NCBI RefSeq assembly: GCF_018324685.1
Contig: NZ_AP023354.1
Span: forward strand, 2,728,001 to 2,792,000
Reading direction: 5' to 3'
Source of the DNA: Actinocatenispora sera
Lineage (GTDB): Bacteria; Actinomycetota; Actinomycetes; Mycobacteriales; Micromonosporaceae
DNA: 64,000 nt
Shown here: piece by piece, positions 25,122 through 33,850 of the stretch
How the letters are laid out: each line of letters opens with the position of its first letter
Position numbering within the stretch: position 1 is the first letter of the stretch
Notes under the pieces: model-generated
Database searches by the model: none
What the model was told of the DNA's origin: nothing
What the model saw: only the letters and a program-made list of their open reading frames with translations
Made by a program: the position numbers and the translations under genes

Positions 25122-25475
25122 ATGGCGAACCGTTGGATCGGCGTCACGGTCGACTGTCTCGACGTGCAGCGGGTGGCGCGCTTCTGGAGCGTGCTGCTCG
25201 ACCGGCCTGAGGGGCCGTCCATGCCCGGCTGGGTGTACCTGGGACACGTCGACGACGCGCAGCCTCGGCTGGTCTTCCAGCCCGTCACCGAGCCGAAGCA
25301 GGGCAAGGTACGGCTGCATCTCGACGTGCTGGTCGACGACATCGACGCGGGGATCGCGCAGGTCGTCTCGCTCGGCGGCCGGTTCACCGGCGAGCGCCAC
25401 GACTACGACGAGGGTGTCGTCGTCGTGATGGCCGACCCGGAGGGCAACGAGTTCTGCCTGTCCCAGTTCTACTGA
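25122..25475 (+). CDS. VOC-superfamily (glyoxalase-like) protein
   Basis: 117 residues from ATG 25122 behind AGGAGAAAGGG. It starts I-G-V-T-V-D-C-L-D-V-Q-R-V-A-R-F-W and ends M-A-D-P-E-G-N-E-F-C-L, the two beta-alpha-beta-beta-beta modules of vicinal oxygen chelate proteins. Only some metal-ligand positions are obvious (H and E). The Glyoxalase_6 subgroup includes many uncharacterized stand-alone proteins; no substrate can be named. Confidence 0.85.
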   Translation: MANRWIGVTVDCLDVQRVARFWSVLLDRPEGPSMPGWVYLGHVDDAQPRLVFQPVTEPKQGKVRLHLDVLVDDIDAGIAQVVSLGGRFTGERHDYDEGVVVVMADPEGNEFCLSQFY

Positions 25476-25635
25476 GCCGCGGGTGCGGTGCGACGCCCGG
25501 TGCTCCCCGGAACGCCCGCGCGTCCGCCGGACCGCGCCGCCGCGGTTTCGTGGCGGTACGGATGTGGGTACCCGCCTGGCATGAGCTATTCACGCACTAC
25601 TTCGCGTCCGGCTCATTACAAGGGCCGGCATCGCC

Positions 25636-25658
25636 GGCACCCGGGCGGACTGGGTGCC
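25636..25658. terminator. Hairpin between the VOC gene and jetD
   Basis: Arms GGCACCC and GGGTGCC pair perfectly over a 9-base loop in the 246-base gap between convergent genes. No T-tract is seen. The rest of the gap holds nothing I can support. Confidence 0.45.
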
Positions 25659-25721
25659 CGGTTGCGACAGTCGGCCGATGGGCTGCGGCGCTAGTCAGCG
25701 GCGACGGCGCGCGGCGATCGA

Positions 25722-27038
25722 TCACGGCCGTGCGGCAGCGGGTTCGGACGGGGATGCCATCGCCTCGACCAGGGCCCGGTAGGCATCGGGCCAGAGGATT
25801 CGTTCCTGTTCCAGCAGCAGCCCGGTGCCGGTGGCGGCGGCATGCTCGGCGAGGTGGCGGTACAGAGCCATCTCGTCCGGGGTGAGGTGCGGCAGGCTCG
25901 AGCGGGTCGTGCCGGCACCGTCCACGGCGAGGTGCCGGTAGCGGTCCAGCGTCGCCCGATCGGTGAGAATGGTGCGGGCGTCGATGCCGTGGCCGCGCAG
26001 ATCGTCGACGAAGTGCAGCCCGGGCAGATCGAGGTCGCCCCAGTAGATGACCCGGCGGGCGGTGCGGACCCAGCCGATGCGGGCGTAGGCGGCGACGCTG
26101 AACCCCTGTCCGTGCAGGATGACCGCGCCGGGGTGGTCGGTCGTGACGGCGTAGCCGGTCTCCTTGGCCTCCAGGATGACGACGGTGTCCGGTGTCTGCT
26201 CCCAGCGGTTGAGGTCGTCGGTACTGGCGGCCAAGTGGCGCATCCCGCCGATCTGGTGCCGGAGCTCGGGATCGAGGACCGCGACCTGGATGAGCTCTGG
26301 GGGCACGCGCAGGCCGAGCCGTCGGTACAGCCGGAGCCGCGCCGTGGCGCCCGCGCCGGTGTCGTCGGCGGTCGCGCCGGCATCGCCGGTACCGGCGTCG
26401 GACCCGGGCCCGGGATTCGGCCCGGCGTCAGGCCCGGGCCCGGAGGCGGGCCCGGTGTCGGGGTCGGCAGCGGTGCTGGCGTCCGGATCGTCACCGAGCA
26501 GCGCGAGAACCAGCGGTGCATGGCGTTGCAGCCACTTGGTGTCGATGCCCTCGATGGGTAGCTGGCGCAGCAGCATGCCCGACGACGGGTTGGCCCGCAG
26601 CCAGCTTGCGGTGGTGACGAGCCGCCGGTGGTCGGCGTCGGCCAGTTCGGTGATGCGGCGGACGAGGGGGCCGAGCCGCGCGTCGGGGAAGTGGCGGGTC
26701 AACTCGGCGAGCCGTGCGCCGCAGCGTTGCCACACCGTCGCCGTGCCCGGATCGGCCGCGGCGACGTCGTACGCCCGGGCCAGGACGAGGGTCTTCGGCA
26801 TCGGGTGCACGCCGGTCCGGAAGTCGCGGTTGGCCCAGGTCACGGTGCCTGGCCCGGGGTAGTCACGCCAGCTGTCGGCCCAGGCGTGGCAGGCGACCGG
26901 GTCCGCTCGCCGTTGCGCGGTACCGGGCTCCTGCAGCGAGATGTGCAGCGGCCAGCTCCCGCGCCGCTGCGCCCAGCTCGGGTAGTCGCGGCGGAAGCGC
27001 GCGGCCAGCAGCGTCCGTACCTGTTGCGGGGTACGCAT
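25722..27038 (-). CDS. jetD: Wadjet nuclease subunit JetD
   Basis: 438 residues from ATG 27038 (GTG 27053 is an in-frame alternative). The N-terminal half matches DUF3322 (A-R-F-R-R-D-Y-P-S-W...). The C-terminal DUF2220 part is a Toprim fold: V-V-I-L-E-A-K-E-T-G-Y-A-V supplies the acidic Glu, and Y-W-G-D-L-D-L-P-G-L-H-F supplies the D-x-D, as in topoisomerase VI-like nucleases. JetD cleaves closed circular DNA that JetABC has reeled in. An unusual Gly/Pro/Asp-rich linker of about 50 residues (183-233) separates the two halves. The start lies one base after the jetC stop. Confidence 0.92.
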   Translation of the reverse strand: MRTPQQVRTLLAARFRRDYPSWAQRRGSWPLHISLQEPGTAQRRADPVACHAWADSWRDYPGPGTVTWANRDFRTGVHPMPKTLVLARAYDVAAADPGTATVWQRCGARLAELTRHFPDARLGPLVRRITELADADHRRLVTTASWLRANPSSGMLLRQLPIEGIDTKWLQRHAPLVLALLGDDPDASTAADPDTGPASGPGPDAGPNPGPGSDAGTGDAGATADDTGAGATARLRLYRRLGLRVPPELIQVAVLDPELRHQIGGMRHLAASTDDLNRWEQTPDTVVILEAKETGYAVTTDHPGAVILHGQGFSVAAYARIGWVRTARRVIYWGDLDLPGLHFVDDLRGHGIDARTILTDRATLDRYRHLAVDGAGTTRSSLPHLTPDEMALYRHLAEHAAATGTGLLLEQERILWPDAYRALVEAMASPSEPAAARP

Positions 27039-27039
27039 G

Positions 27040-30000
27040 TCAGGCGGTGGCACGGGCGTCGTCGTGATGTTCGGCCCGGGTGATCAGCTCGCCGAAGGTG
27101 GCGGTGGCGGCGTCGGACTGGGCGCCGTGCGGCAACAGCCGCTTGTCGACCAGGATGGCCTGCCCGATGAACGGTTCGAGGATGCCGGCCATCCGGATCG
27201 GTGCGGCGATCACCAGCTGGAAGCCGAAGTCGTCGAACGCGGCGAGCGCCTGCCGGGAGAACTCCTCGTCGGACTTGCTGAACGCCTCGTCGAGCATCAG
27301 CGGCGCGAACACGGGCAGCCCGTCGCCGTCCGGGTCGGCAAGGTTGTAGCTCAGCGCGGCGGCCAGGCAGAACGCGACGAGCTTCTCCTGCTCGCCGCCG
27401 GAGTTGGACGAGGTGTTGCGGTACGTGTAGTGGATCTCGCCGTCCCCGTCGACCTCCTGGCCGTAAAAGCTGTAGCTGGTGCGCACGTCCAGTACGTTGC
27501 GCCGCCAGGCGCGGGCTTCGGCGGTGTCGGCGGTGAACTGCCCCATCAGCTTCTGCACCCGCTGGAACTGGGCGAGCAGCTTGGTCGCGTTGCCGCGGGC
27601 GGCCGGCGCCTGGCTCAGCAGCGTGTCGACCATGGTGCGGAACTCGCGCACGTCGGCGGATCGAGCGGCCTTGTAGGCGATCTGCAGGTACCGGCCGGTG
27701 TTGAACTCGACCCGGCGCAGCCCGTTGTTGACCATGTCGACGCGGCGCCGGATGTCGTCGGTGGCGTTCTCGATGGCCCGTTGCAGCACGCTGATCGACG
27801 GCACCATGTCCTCGCTGATCATCTGCTGGAACCGGTCCATCGCCTGGGGTAGCCGGCGTTGCCTGATGTCGGCGTGCAGTGCGGCGAAGTCCGCGCCGGC
27901 GGCGTCGACATCGCCGCTGGTGTCCGGGGCCGAGTCGGGCCACTGCTCGCAGAACCGGTCGATCGCGCTCTTCACTCTGGTACGGGCGTGCATGCGCTCG
28001 GCGTTGGCCGCCTCCCGCCGGCTCTGCAGCTCGCGGCGCAACGCGGTCCTGGCCGGGTTGACGTTTCCCGGGTCGACGTCGACCTCGGTCGCGGCGAGCG
28101 CCTCGTCGAGGTAGCCGCGGGCGCTGTCGTCGATCTCGTGCGGCCGGTCGGCTTCGGCGTCGAGGATCTCGACCAGCGCCTGCTGGCGGGCGTTGTGCCC
28201 GGACAGCTGGTTCTTCAGGGTGGCGCGCTGGTCCACCAGGTCCTCCCACTGCTGCCTGGCCTCGTCGCGGCGCTTCTCCAGCAGCTGCAGGTTGGCGTTG
28301 TTGGCACGCACCTCGGCCAGCCGGTCGGCCAGCTCATCGGCCCGCTGCCCGGCGCTCCAGTGGTCGAGCTGGTCCCAGTCGGTGTGCTCGGCCAGCTGGG
28401 CACCGCAGCGGCCGATGCGGTCCAGCGCCGCCCACCGCCCGTCCAGCTGGTCGGCTTCGGCCTGCGCGGCGCGGCGGCGCTCGTCGAGGGCGGCCAGCTC
28501 GTCCTCGATCGCGGCGATCTTGGCGGCCGTGTTGGCGCCCAGGATGTACGAGGAGCGGCTGGTCAGCTCGGGCCGGTCGTCCTTGCGGAAGACGTTGCCG
28601 GGCTGCTTGACGGTGCCGTGCACGGTGACCGCGATCGGGTGCGGTTCCAGCTCCCGGGCCGACTCGACGCACACGTGCTGGAACCGCTTGGCGAGCTGGG
28701 CCGCCAGCCACCTGCCGCTGGGGTGGTCGGCGTCGACGGTCAGCTTGCCGGCGAGCGTTTCGGCGGCCGGTTGTGGCGCCGCGGCGGTGACGGGGCTGAC
28801 GATGCTGTACTCGACGACGCCGCGCATGTCGTGCTCGTCGACGAACCGCATCACCGCCTGCTGGTGGCGGGCCGGCACCAGCAGGCGCAGCCCGAAGCCG
28901 CGCAGCACCTTCTCGGCCGCCGGCCGCCACCGTTCCTCGCCGTCGGCGACGTCGATCAGCTCCGCGGCGAACGCCAGGTCGTCGGCGGGAATCTGCGCCC
29001 CGTGCGCGATCAGCTCGCGGCGCTCGCGCTGCCGGGGCGGGATGAGCGACCGCGCCGAGCGCAGCCCCGCCAGTTCGGCCTCCTTGCCCTGGTGCCGGTC
29101 GCGGGCGGTCGCGGCCGCGGCGAACACCGCGTGCCGCCGGCCGGCGAGCTGGGTACGTTCGCGGGCGGCGGTGGACACCAGGCTGCCCAGCCGGGTGTGG
29201 AACTCGTCGAACTCCTGCCGGTTGGTCGGTGCCGGCTGCTCCACCTGCTCGACCAGGCCGGTGAAGCTCTGGTACGCGCGCCGCCGGGCCTGCGCTTCGC
29301 CCTGCGCGGCGCGCAGCTGGGTCTGCAGCTCGCTGAGGATCGATCCGTCGCGGCGCAGCTGCGCCTCCAGCGACTGGTAGCGCTCGGACGCCTGCTCGAC
29401 CTCGGTGTTCGCCTCGGACAGCTCGGTGTCGAGCCGTTCGATCGTGTCGTCGATCTCGTCCAGCGCGGCCCGCGCGGCCTGCAGCTGGACGGCCCGCAGG
29501 TAGTGGTCGAGCGGGGCGCCGAGCAGCTCGTCGGCCATCGTCTGGCGTTGTTCGGACTGCTGGTAGCGCTGCCACGCGTCGGGCAGGTCGTGCAGCGCCC
29601 TCTCCTGGGCGTGCGCGCGCCGGGCCGTCTCGTACGCGTCGTTGAGCGGGGTGAAGGTGTCGAGCATGTCGGTGGCGGCGGCGAACGTCGCCGGTTCGTC
29701 GAGCATGTTCTCCCGGATGAACAGGTTCAGGTCGCCGACGTTCTTCATCGCCTTCGCCTTGCCCAACAGCGACAGCGCCATGCTGGAGTTGGCCAGCCCG
29801 ATGCGACGGGACAGCTCGCGGGAGAACCTGACCGGCCCGTCGCAGTGCGTGCAGGCGAACGTGGCGCGCAGCCAGCGGGTGTCGAAGCCGCGGTCGGCCC
29901 AGCCGGTCAGCGCGGTGAGTTCGAAGTCCCCTTCGTACAGGTGGAACAGCGACTTGAGCGACGCGTTGTCGGTCTCGGCGCCGGTGAACCACTTGACCAC

Positions 30001-30402
30001 CACCGCGGTGGTGACCGCGCCAAGCCCGTCGTCGTAGGTGGCCGCCACCGCCGACCACGTCGCCTTGCCGCCCCGCAGGTACCGGGTGCGGGCCTGGGCG
30101 TTGGCGTCGTTGGTCTCCGACCAGGCGCCACGCACGTAGTCGGCGACGCTGCGGGTGGCCTGCTTGGCGCCCCGTGCGCTCAGATCGGCCGAGGCGTTGA
30201 ACCGCTGGTCGTGGGTGGGCAGCAGCACCAGCGAGTGCGCGTCCATCAGCGACGACTTGCCGGAACCGGACGGGCCGGTGAACAGCACGCCGCGCTCGTC
30301 GATCGGGAAGTCCTTGTAGCCGGTGAAGGTCGCCCAGTTGATCACCTGCAGCCGGGTCAGCCGCACCTGACCGAGGTGGATGGTCCGAGCCCGGTCACTC
30401 AT
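27040..30402 (-). CDS. jetC: Wadjet SMC-like ATPase JetC
   Basis: 1120 residues. Walker A G-P-S-G-S-G-K-S-S lies at 43-51, the ABC signature S-G-G-E-Q at 1001-1005 and Walker B P-L-M-L-D-E-A-F at 1034-1041. Between them are two long coiled-coil arms (about 280-440 and 600-880) around a hinge-like region. A C-T-H-C pair sits in the N-terminal head. This is the MukB-like motor of Wadjet that extrudes DNA loops and measures small plasmid circles. It overlaps jetB by 8 bases; jetD follows after one base. Confidence 0.95.
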   Translation of the reverse strand: MSDRARTIHLGQVRLTRLQVINWATFTGYKDFPIDERGVLFTGPSGSGKSSLMDAHSLVLLPTHDQRFNASADLSARGAKQATRSVADYVRGAWSETNDANAQARTRYLRGGKATWSAVAATYDDGLGAVTTAVVVKWFTGAETDNASLKSLFHLYEGDFELTALTGWADRGFDTRWLRATFACTHCDGPVRFSRELSRRIGLANSSMALSLLGKAKAMKNVGDLNLFIRENMLDEPATFAAATDMLDTFTPLNDAYETARRAHAQERALHDLPDAWQRYQQSEQRQTMADELLGAPLDHYLRAVQLQAARAALDEIDDTIERLDTELSEANTEVEQASERYQSLEAQLRRDGSILSELQTQLRAAQGEAQARRRAYQSFTGLVEQVEQPAPTNRQEFDEFHTRLGSLVSTAARERTQLAGRRHAVFAAAATARDRHQGKEAELAGLRSARSLIPPRQRERRELIAHGAQIPADDLAFAAELIDVADGEERWRPAAEKVLRGFGLRLLVPARHQQAVMRFVDEHDMRGVVEYSIVSPVTAAAPQPAAETLAGKLTVDADHPSGRWLAAQLAKRFQHVCVESARELEPHPIAVTVHGTVKQPGNVFRKDDRPELTSRSSYILGANTAAKIAAIEDELAALDERRRAAQAEADQLDGRWAALDRIGRCGAQLAEHTDWDQLDHWSAGQRADELADRLAEVRANNANLQLLEKRRDEARQQWEDLVDQRATLKNQLSGHNARQQALVEILDAEADRPHEIDDSARGYLDEALAATEVDVDPGNVNPARTALRRELQSRREAANAERMHARTRVKSAIDRFCEQWPDSAPDTSGDVDAAGADFAALHADIRQRRLPQAMDRFQQMISEDMVPSISVLQRAIENATDDIRRRVDMVNNGLRRVEFNTGRYLQIAYKAARSADVREFRTMVDTLLSQAPAARGNATKLLAQFQRVQKLMGQFTADTAEARAWRRNVLDVRTSYSFYGQEVDGDGEIHYTYRNTSSNSGGEQEKLVAFCLAAALSYNLADPDGDGLPVFAPLMLDEAFSKSDEEFSRQALAAFDDFGFQLVIAAPIRMAGILEPFIGQAILVDKRLLPHGAQSDAATATFGELITRAEHHDDARATA

Positions 30403-31129
30403 CGTCGTCCTCCTCGCCGGCCGTGCCGATGTCGCCGCGGGCGATCGCGGTGTAGGTGTCGGTCAGCGCCTCGACCCGGTCGGCGGTCAGGATCGCGGTG
30501 ATCACCGGCAGGATGAGGTAGCGATCGGTGCCGCGGATCGGTTGGATGATCGACGCGTCGTCCAGCGACTTGATCGCGGTGCGGATCTTCTTGTCGAACG
30601 CGGCCGCGTCGGTGTCGGTGGCCCGCTTGTAGGCGAACATGTGGTCGATCATGTCGCTGGTGGACACCACCGGGTCGTCCGGCGCCACCAGGTACTGCTG
30701 GTAGAGGTGCAGCGCGAGCGCGCTCGCCGCGAGGCTCAACGTGCGGGTGCGCAGGATGGTACGGCTGTGCGGGCTCGGGTCGTCGGCCTGCCGGGTGAAC
30801 GCGTACCGGTGTTCCCGGTTGACCTCCAGCAGCAGTCCCAGTTCCGACAGCCAGCTGCGCAGCACCTGCTCGTACTGCAGCACGATGGCCCAGTGCTTCT
30901 TCGCTTTGTCGGTCAGGTGCGGCGCGGCGACCAGCTCCTGCAGCGTCCAGCAGACCTCGGGCGGCAGCGCGCTGGTGTCGCCGTCGAAGCGCGGTTCGTG
31001 CTCGCGTTCCAGGTGCGTACCGACGGGTGCAACGGCCGGTTCGGCGTCGAACACCTCGGTCGGATCCAGCGGCGTCGGGGGCGCTTCGGCGAACAGCGCC
31101 GGGTCGAAGACCTCGGAGTCCTCAGGCAT
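30395..31129 (-). CDS. jetB: Wadjet MukE-like subunit JetB (DUF4194)
   Basis: 244 residues from ATG 31129, inside the last 8 bases of jetA. After an acidic N-terminal tail (about 50 residues) comes a tandem winged-helix protein of the DUF4194 type: L-R-S-W-L-S-E-L-G-L-L-L-E-V-N, then F-D-K-K-I-R-T-A-I-K-S-L-D-D-A-S-I-I-Q. It is the KITE subunit linking the JetA kleisin to the JetC heads. The C-terminus is acidic (E-E-D-D-D-E). Confidence 0.93.
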   Translation of the reverse strand: MPEDSEVFDPALFAEAPPTPLDPTEVFDAEPAVAPVGTHLEREHEPRFDGDTSALPPEVCWTLQELVAAPHLTDKAKKHWAIVLQYEQVLRSWLSELGLLLEVNREHRYAFTRQADDPSPHSRTILRTRTLSLAASALALHLYQQYLVAPDDPVVSTSDMIDHMFAYKRATDTDAAAFDKKIRTAIKSLDDASIIQPIRGTDRYLILPVITAILTADRVEALTDTYTAIARGDIGTAGEEDDDE

Positions 31130-32681
31130 GGGCTGGCACCTCCGTGAGCAGGCTGCCCTGGCCGGGCCGCGGGCGCGGCGGGCCGCTGCGCCCGGCCGGG
31201 TCGGGAAGCTCGTCACCGAACAGCAGGTAGGGCAGCGTGATCGGGCGCAGCCCCTGCGCGGTGTGCGCCACCACGGTGACCCGGGTCTGCAGATCGGCCT
31301 TGCCGAACCGGGCGGCGAGCGACCACAGGCCGATGACGTCGCCGGTCCGCGGCTGCGCCAGCAGCTCCAACACGTCCGGCAGCGTCGCGATGCCGTGGTG
31401 CGCCTCGATCGCCGCGTTCACCGCCTGGTGCAGCGCCGCCCAGTCGATCGACTCCGCGCCGATCAGGGTCGCCGGGTCGATGGCGAACCCGGCGTCGTCG
31501 ACCAGCGGATCGGGGCGCTCCGGCGGCCCCTCGTGCAGTCGCAACCGGCCGACCGAGCTGGTGTCCACCCCGCTCGTGGGTACGGTGAAGCCGATGTCGC
31601 GACCGCCGTGGGTCACCGCGAACGCCCCGGCCGCCGCCGTCTGCGCCTCCACCACCCGGGTGCGCATGCTGCGGTAGTGCGCGATGTCGCCGCCGCGGAC
31701 GAACGTACTGATGCGCCGGAACGCCATCGCGCGGGCCTGCTCGACCTCGCGCACCCGCTGCCACATCGCGTCGATGAACCCGTCCAGCGCCTCTGTCACC
31801 TCCGCCGGCAGCCCGTCGACGCGCTGCAGCACGTCGGCGATGTCGGTCTCCAGCCGGGAGCGCTGCGAGGGCGTCCCGATCAGCGTCGCGAACGCCCGGA
31901 ACGCCTGCCCCTCGGGGGATTCGGCGATCACGTCGTGGCCCTCGAACATCCGGTGCAACGACTCGGCGAACTCCTCCGCGTCGTCCGACAGGCTCTGCCG
32001 GATCAGCGCCATCGTGTTGGCCTGCATGCGTTCGCCGTACCGGGCGATGTCGGCCGGGATCCGCTCCACCAGGTGCATCAACGCCGAGATCCGTTCCACC
32101 AGCTCGGCATGCGCCATCGCCGGCGCGACCCCGCGGTCCAGCTCGGCTCGCTTGGCCCGCAGCGCGCCGATCTGCTCGTCGATCTCCGCCCGGCGCGCCT
32201 CGAGGTCGGGGTTGGCCTCCGTCGCGATCTGGTGCACGCCGGCCATCACCATCGCCAGCGCCGACTCGGTCGCGGTGGAGGTGTGCCGGCGCAGGTTGCG
32301 CATCTGCCGCACCGCCTGCGCCGCCCCGGCGGTCAGCTGGTACCGCTCGGAGCGCGACTCGGGGTCGACGGTGCGGTGCGCCCAGCCCTTCTTCGTCCAC
32401 CGGGTCAACAGCACGTCGGCGTCGGCGAACGCCGACCCGGGCCCCTCGCCGGACATCGGCGCCGACCGGGCCAGCCGCGGCAGGTCGCGGTCGATCGCCG
32501 CCGCCAGTGCCGCCCCGTCCACCACCTGACCGTCGCCCAGATGCGCCGCCATCAACGCCAGGTGCAGCAACGCGTCGCCCGAGCGCAGCAGTGACATCGT
32601 CACGTCCGCCTCGGCGTTGCTGCTGAACTCGTGCAGCAGCTGCTCGGCACTCCTGCCAGCCACGATTCCACCCGCCCCCAT
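31122..32681 (-). CDS. jetA: Wadjet kleisin-like subunit JetA (DUF3375)
   Basis: 519 residues. The N-terminal winged helix (S-G-D-A-L-L-H-L-A-L-M-A-A-H-L) precedes R-W-T-K-K-G-W and R-Y-Q-L-T-A-G-A-A-Q-A-V-R, then a long helical/coiled segment (E-A-R-R-A-E-I-D-E-Q-I-G-A-L-R-A-K-R). The C-terminal winged helix binds a JetC head. It is the MukF-like first gene of the operon. ATG 32681 is used; its first codons (G-A-G-G-I-V-A-G) are not conserved-looking and GTG 32663 could be the true start. Confidence 0.92.
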   Translation of the reverse strand: MGAGGIVAGRSAEQLLHEFSSNAEADVTMSLLRSGDALLHLALMAAHLGDGQVVDGAALAAAIDRDLPRLARSAPMSGEGPGSAFADADVLLTRWTKKGWAHRTVDPESRSERYQLTAGAAQAVRQMRNLRRHTSTATESALAMVMAGVHQIATEANPDLEARRAEIDEQIGALRAKRAELDRGVAPAMAHAELVERISALMHLVERIPADIARYGERMQANTMALIRQSLSDDAEEFAESLHRMFEGHDVIAESPEGQAFRAFATLIGTPSQRSRLETDIADVLQRVDGLPAEVTEALDGFIDAMWQRVREVEQARAMAFRRISTFVRGGDIAHYRSMRTRVVEAQTAAAGAFAVTHGGRDIGFTVPTSGVDTSSVGRLRLHEGPPERPDPLVDDAGFAIDPATLIGAESIDWAALHQAVNAAIEAHHGIATLPDVLELLAQPRTGDVIGLWSLAARFGKADLQTRVTVVAHTAQGLRPITLPYLLFGDELPDPAGRSGPPRPRPGQGSLLTEVPAHA

Positions 32682-32774
32682 ACAACAACGCCCCGAACGA
32701 TACGACCCCCCGGCGACACTCCTGCCGGGCCACCGGGCGGCCGCCGTCGGCGGCGGTATCGGGCCGGCCTGCCA

Positions 32775-32854
32775 GTCGCGTGGAGGCCCGGCCCGCCGGT
32801 CGCGTGGAGGTCTGGACCGCCGGTCGCGCGGAGGTCTGGACCGCCGGTCGCGCC
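32775..32854. repeat. 24-bp tandem repeat upstream of the Wadjet operon
   Basis: Three full units begin at 32775, 32799 and 32823, with a partial fourth; consensus GTCGCGTGGAGG followed by TCTGGACCGCCG. The array lies 94-173 bases upstream of jetA on the promoter side. It may bind a regulator or be neutral; no gene explains it. Confidence 0.8.
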
Positions 32855-32965
32855 GGACGCATCCCTGCCGCGACTTGACGGCCCTGCGCGCCGGGCTAAA
32901 ATTGGTCTTGCCACTACAAGTTATGCCCCTCGGCTGGATCAGAATAGTCCGACGACGCCTACCAG

Positions 32966-33274
32966 GTGCGGCTCGACCTGCCCGGGATCGACGAGGAATC
33001 GCTGGAAGTCACGGCCGAGAACAACACGCTCACGGTGCGGGCACGGCGAGACGTGGACGCACCGAAGGGCGCGGAGTTCGTGATGCGCGAGCGTCCGGTC
33101 GGCACGTTCAACCGGCAGATGGTGCTGGGTGACGGGCTCGACCTGGAGAGGGTGTCGGCGCAGTACCGCGACGGCGTGCTGACCGCGTCGATTCCGGTCG
33201 CCGAGCACGCCCGGCCGCGCCGGATCCCGATCACCCGCTCCGGCAGTGACCGGAAGGTGATCGAGGCGGGCTGA
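32966..33274 (+). CDS. Hsp20/alpha-crystallin protein lacking its N-terminal arm
   Basis: 102 residues from GTG 32966. The alpha-crystallin domain is complete: R-L-D-L-P-G-I-D-E-E-S-L-E-V, R-D-V-D-A-P-K-G-A-E-F, and the end strand Y-R-D-G-V-L-T-A-S-I-P-V-A. The C-terminal I-P-I motif packs against neighbouring subunits. An in-frame TAG lies seven codons upstream, so the usual 40-50 residue N-terminal arm, needed for oligomerization and client binding, is missing. It could be a decayed gene or a minimal chaperone. GTG has no clear ribosome site. Confidence 0.65.
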   Translation: MRLDLPGIDEESLEVTAENNTLTVRARRDVDAPKGAEFVMRERPVGTFNRQMVLGDGLDLERVSAQYRDGVLTASIPVAEHARPRRIPITRSGSDRKVIEAG

Positions 33275-33395
33275 CCGGTGCGCGCGCCCGCCCCGTCGCC
33301 GGGGTGGGCGCCGCGCGCTCCGTGCGGGAGGTGATGCCACGATCTGATCGCTGTCAGAACGGATCTCTCGGATCCTGGTCGACAAGGGCCTGTCG

Positions 33396-33527
33396 ATGGA
33401 CGCCGCGTGCCGCATCGTGACCCTGCAGGTCGAGCTGGCGCACGCCCGGGCCGAGATCGCGGAGCTGCGCCAGCAGCTCACCGCCGCCACCGACCGCCGG
33501 CCACCGACCGAGGGCCCGAACCGGTGA
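33396..33527 (+). CDS. Small coiled-coil protein
   Basis: 43 residues from ATG 33396 (AAGGG 10 bases upstream). It reads as one amphipathic helix (V-T-L-Q-V-E-L-A-H-A-R-A-E-I-A-E-L-R-Q-Q-L) and a short Pro-rich tail. The frame continues upstream without a better start. It precedes the zinc-ribbon-like gene by 33 bases and may be cotranscribed. No family recognised. Confidence 0.4.
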   Translation: MDAACRIVTLQVELAHARAEIAELRQQLTAATDRRPPTEGPNR

Positions 33528-33560
33528 TCGGGCCGACCAGCCAGGGGAGATGGGTGATCG

Positions 33561-33827
33561 ATGAGTCGACGCGTCTACTACGACGAAGACGGGCAGCCCT
33601 ACTACGAACTGATCTGTGACGCCTGCCGCCGCCGGTACCGGTGCGGCGACGACAGTTGCTACGACTGGCGCCTGCTGGGCGAGGCCGCCGAGTACGACGG
33701 CTGGAACGCCGTGGCGTCAGCCGCGACCGGGCCACATCACTGCCCGGACTGCATCCGCACCGGTGCGTCGATCACCGGTGCCACCGCGCGACGATCGAAC
33801 GCGCCCCGCCCGGCTGCCGTCCACTGA
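33561..33827 (+). CDS. Small zinc-ribbon-like hypothetical protein
   Basis: 88 residues. Two C-x-x-C pairs, I-C-D-A-C near residue 20 and H-C-P-D-C near residue 62, with another two cysteines at Y-R-C-G-D-D-S-C, suggest a bound zinc ion. GGGAG precedes ATG 33561. The tail is Arg/Ala-rich. Function unknown. Confidence 0.65.
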   Translation: MSRRVYYDEDGQPYYELICDACRRRYRCGDDSCYDWRLLGEAAEYDGWNAVASAATGPHHCPDCIRTGASITGATARRSNAPRPAAVH

Positions 33828-33850
33828 ACGCCCGCGACCGCCTGATGCGC

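Noticed and set aside
25476-25721. Short frames between the VOC gene and jetD
   Set aside because: No ribosome site, no domain, and a hairpin in the middle of the gap.
27859-30501. 880-codon open frame antisense to jetC
   Set aside because: The opposite strand encodes a complete SMC-like ATPase with ordered motifs; the antisense translation shows no domain.
30741-32594. 617-codon open frame antisense to jetA and jetB
   Set aside because: Shadow of the Wadjet genes; composition is biased and there is no ribosome site or recognisable motif.
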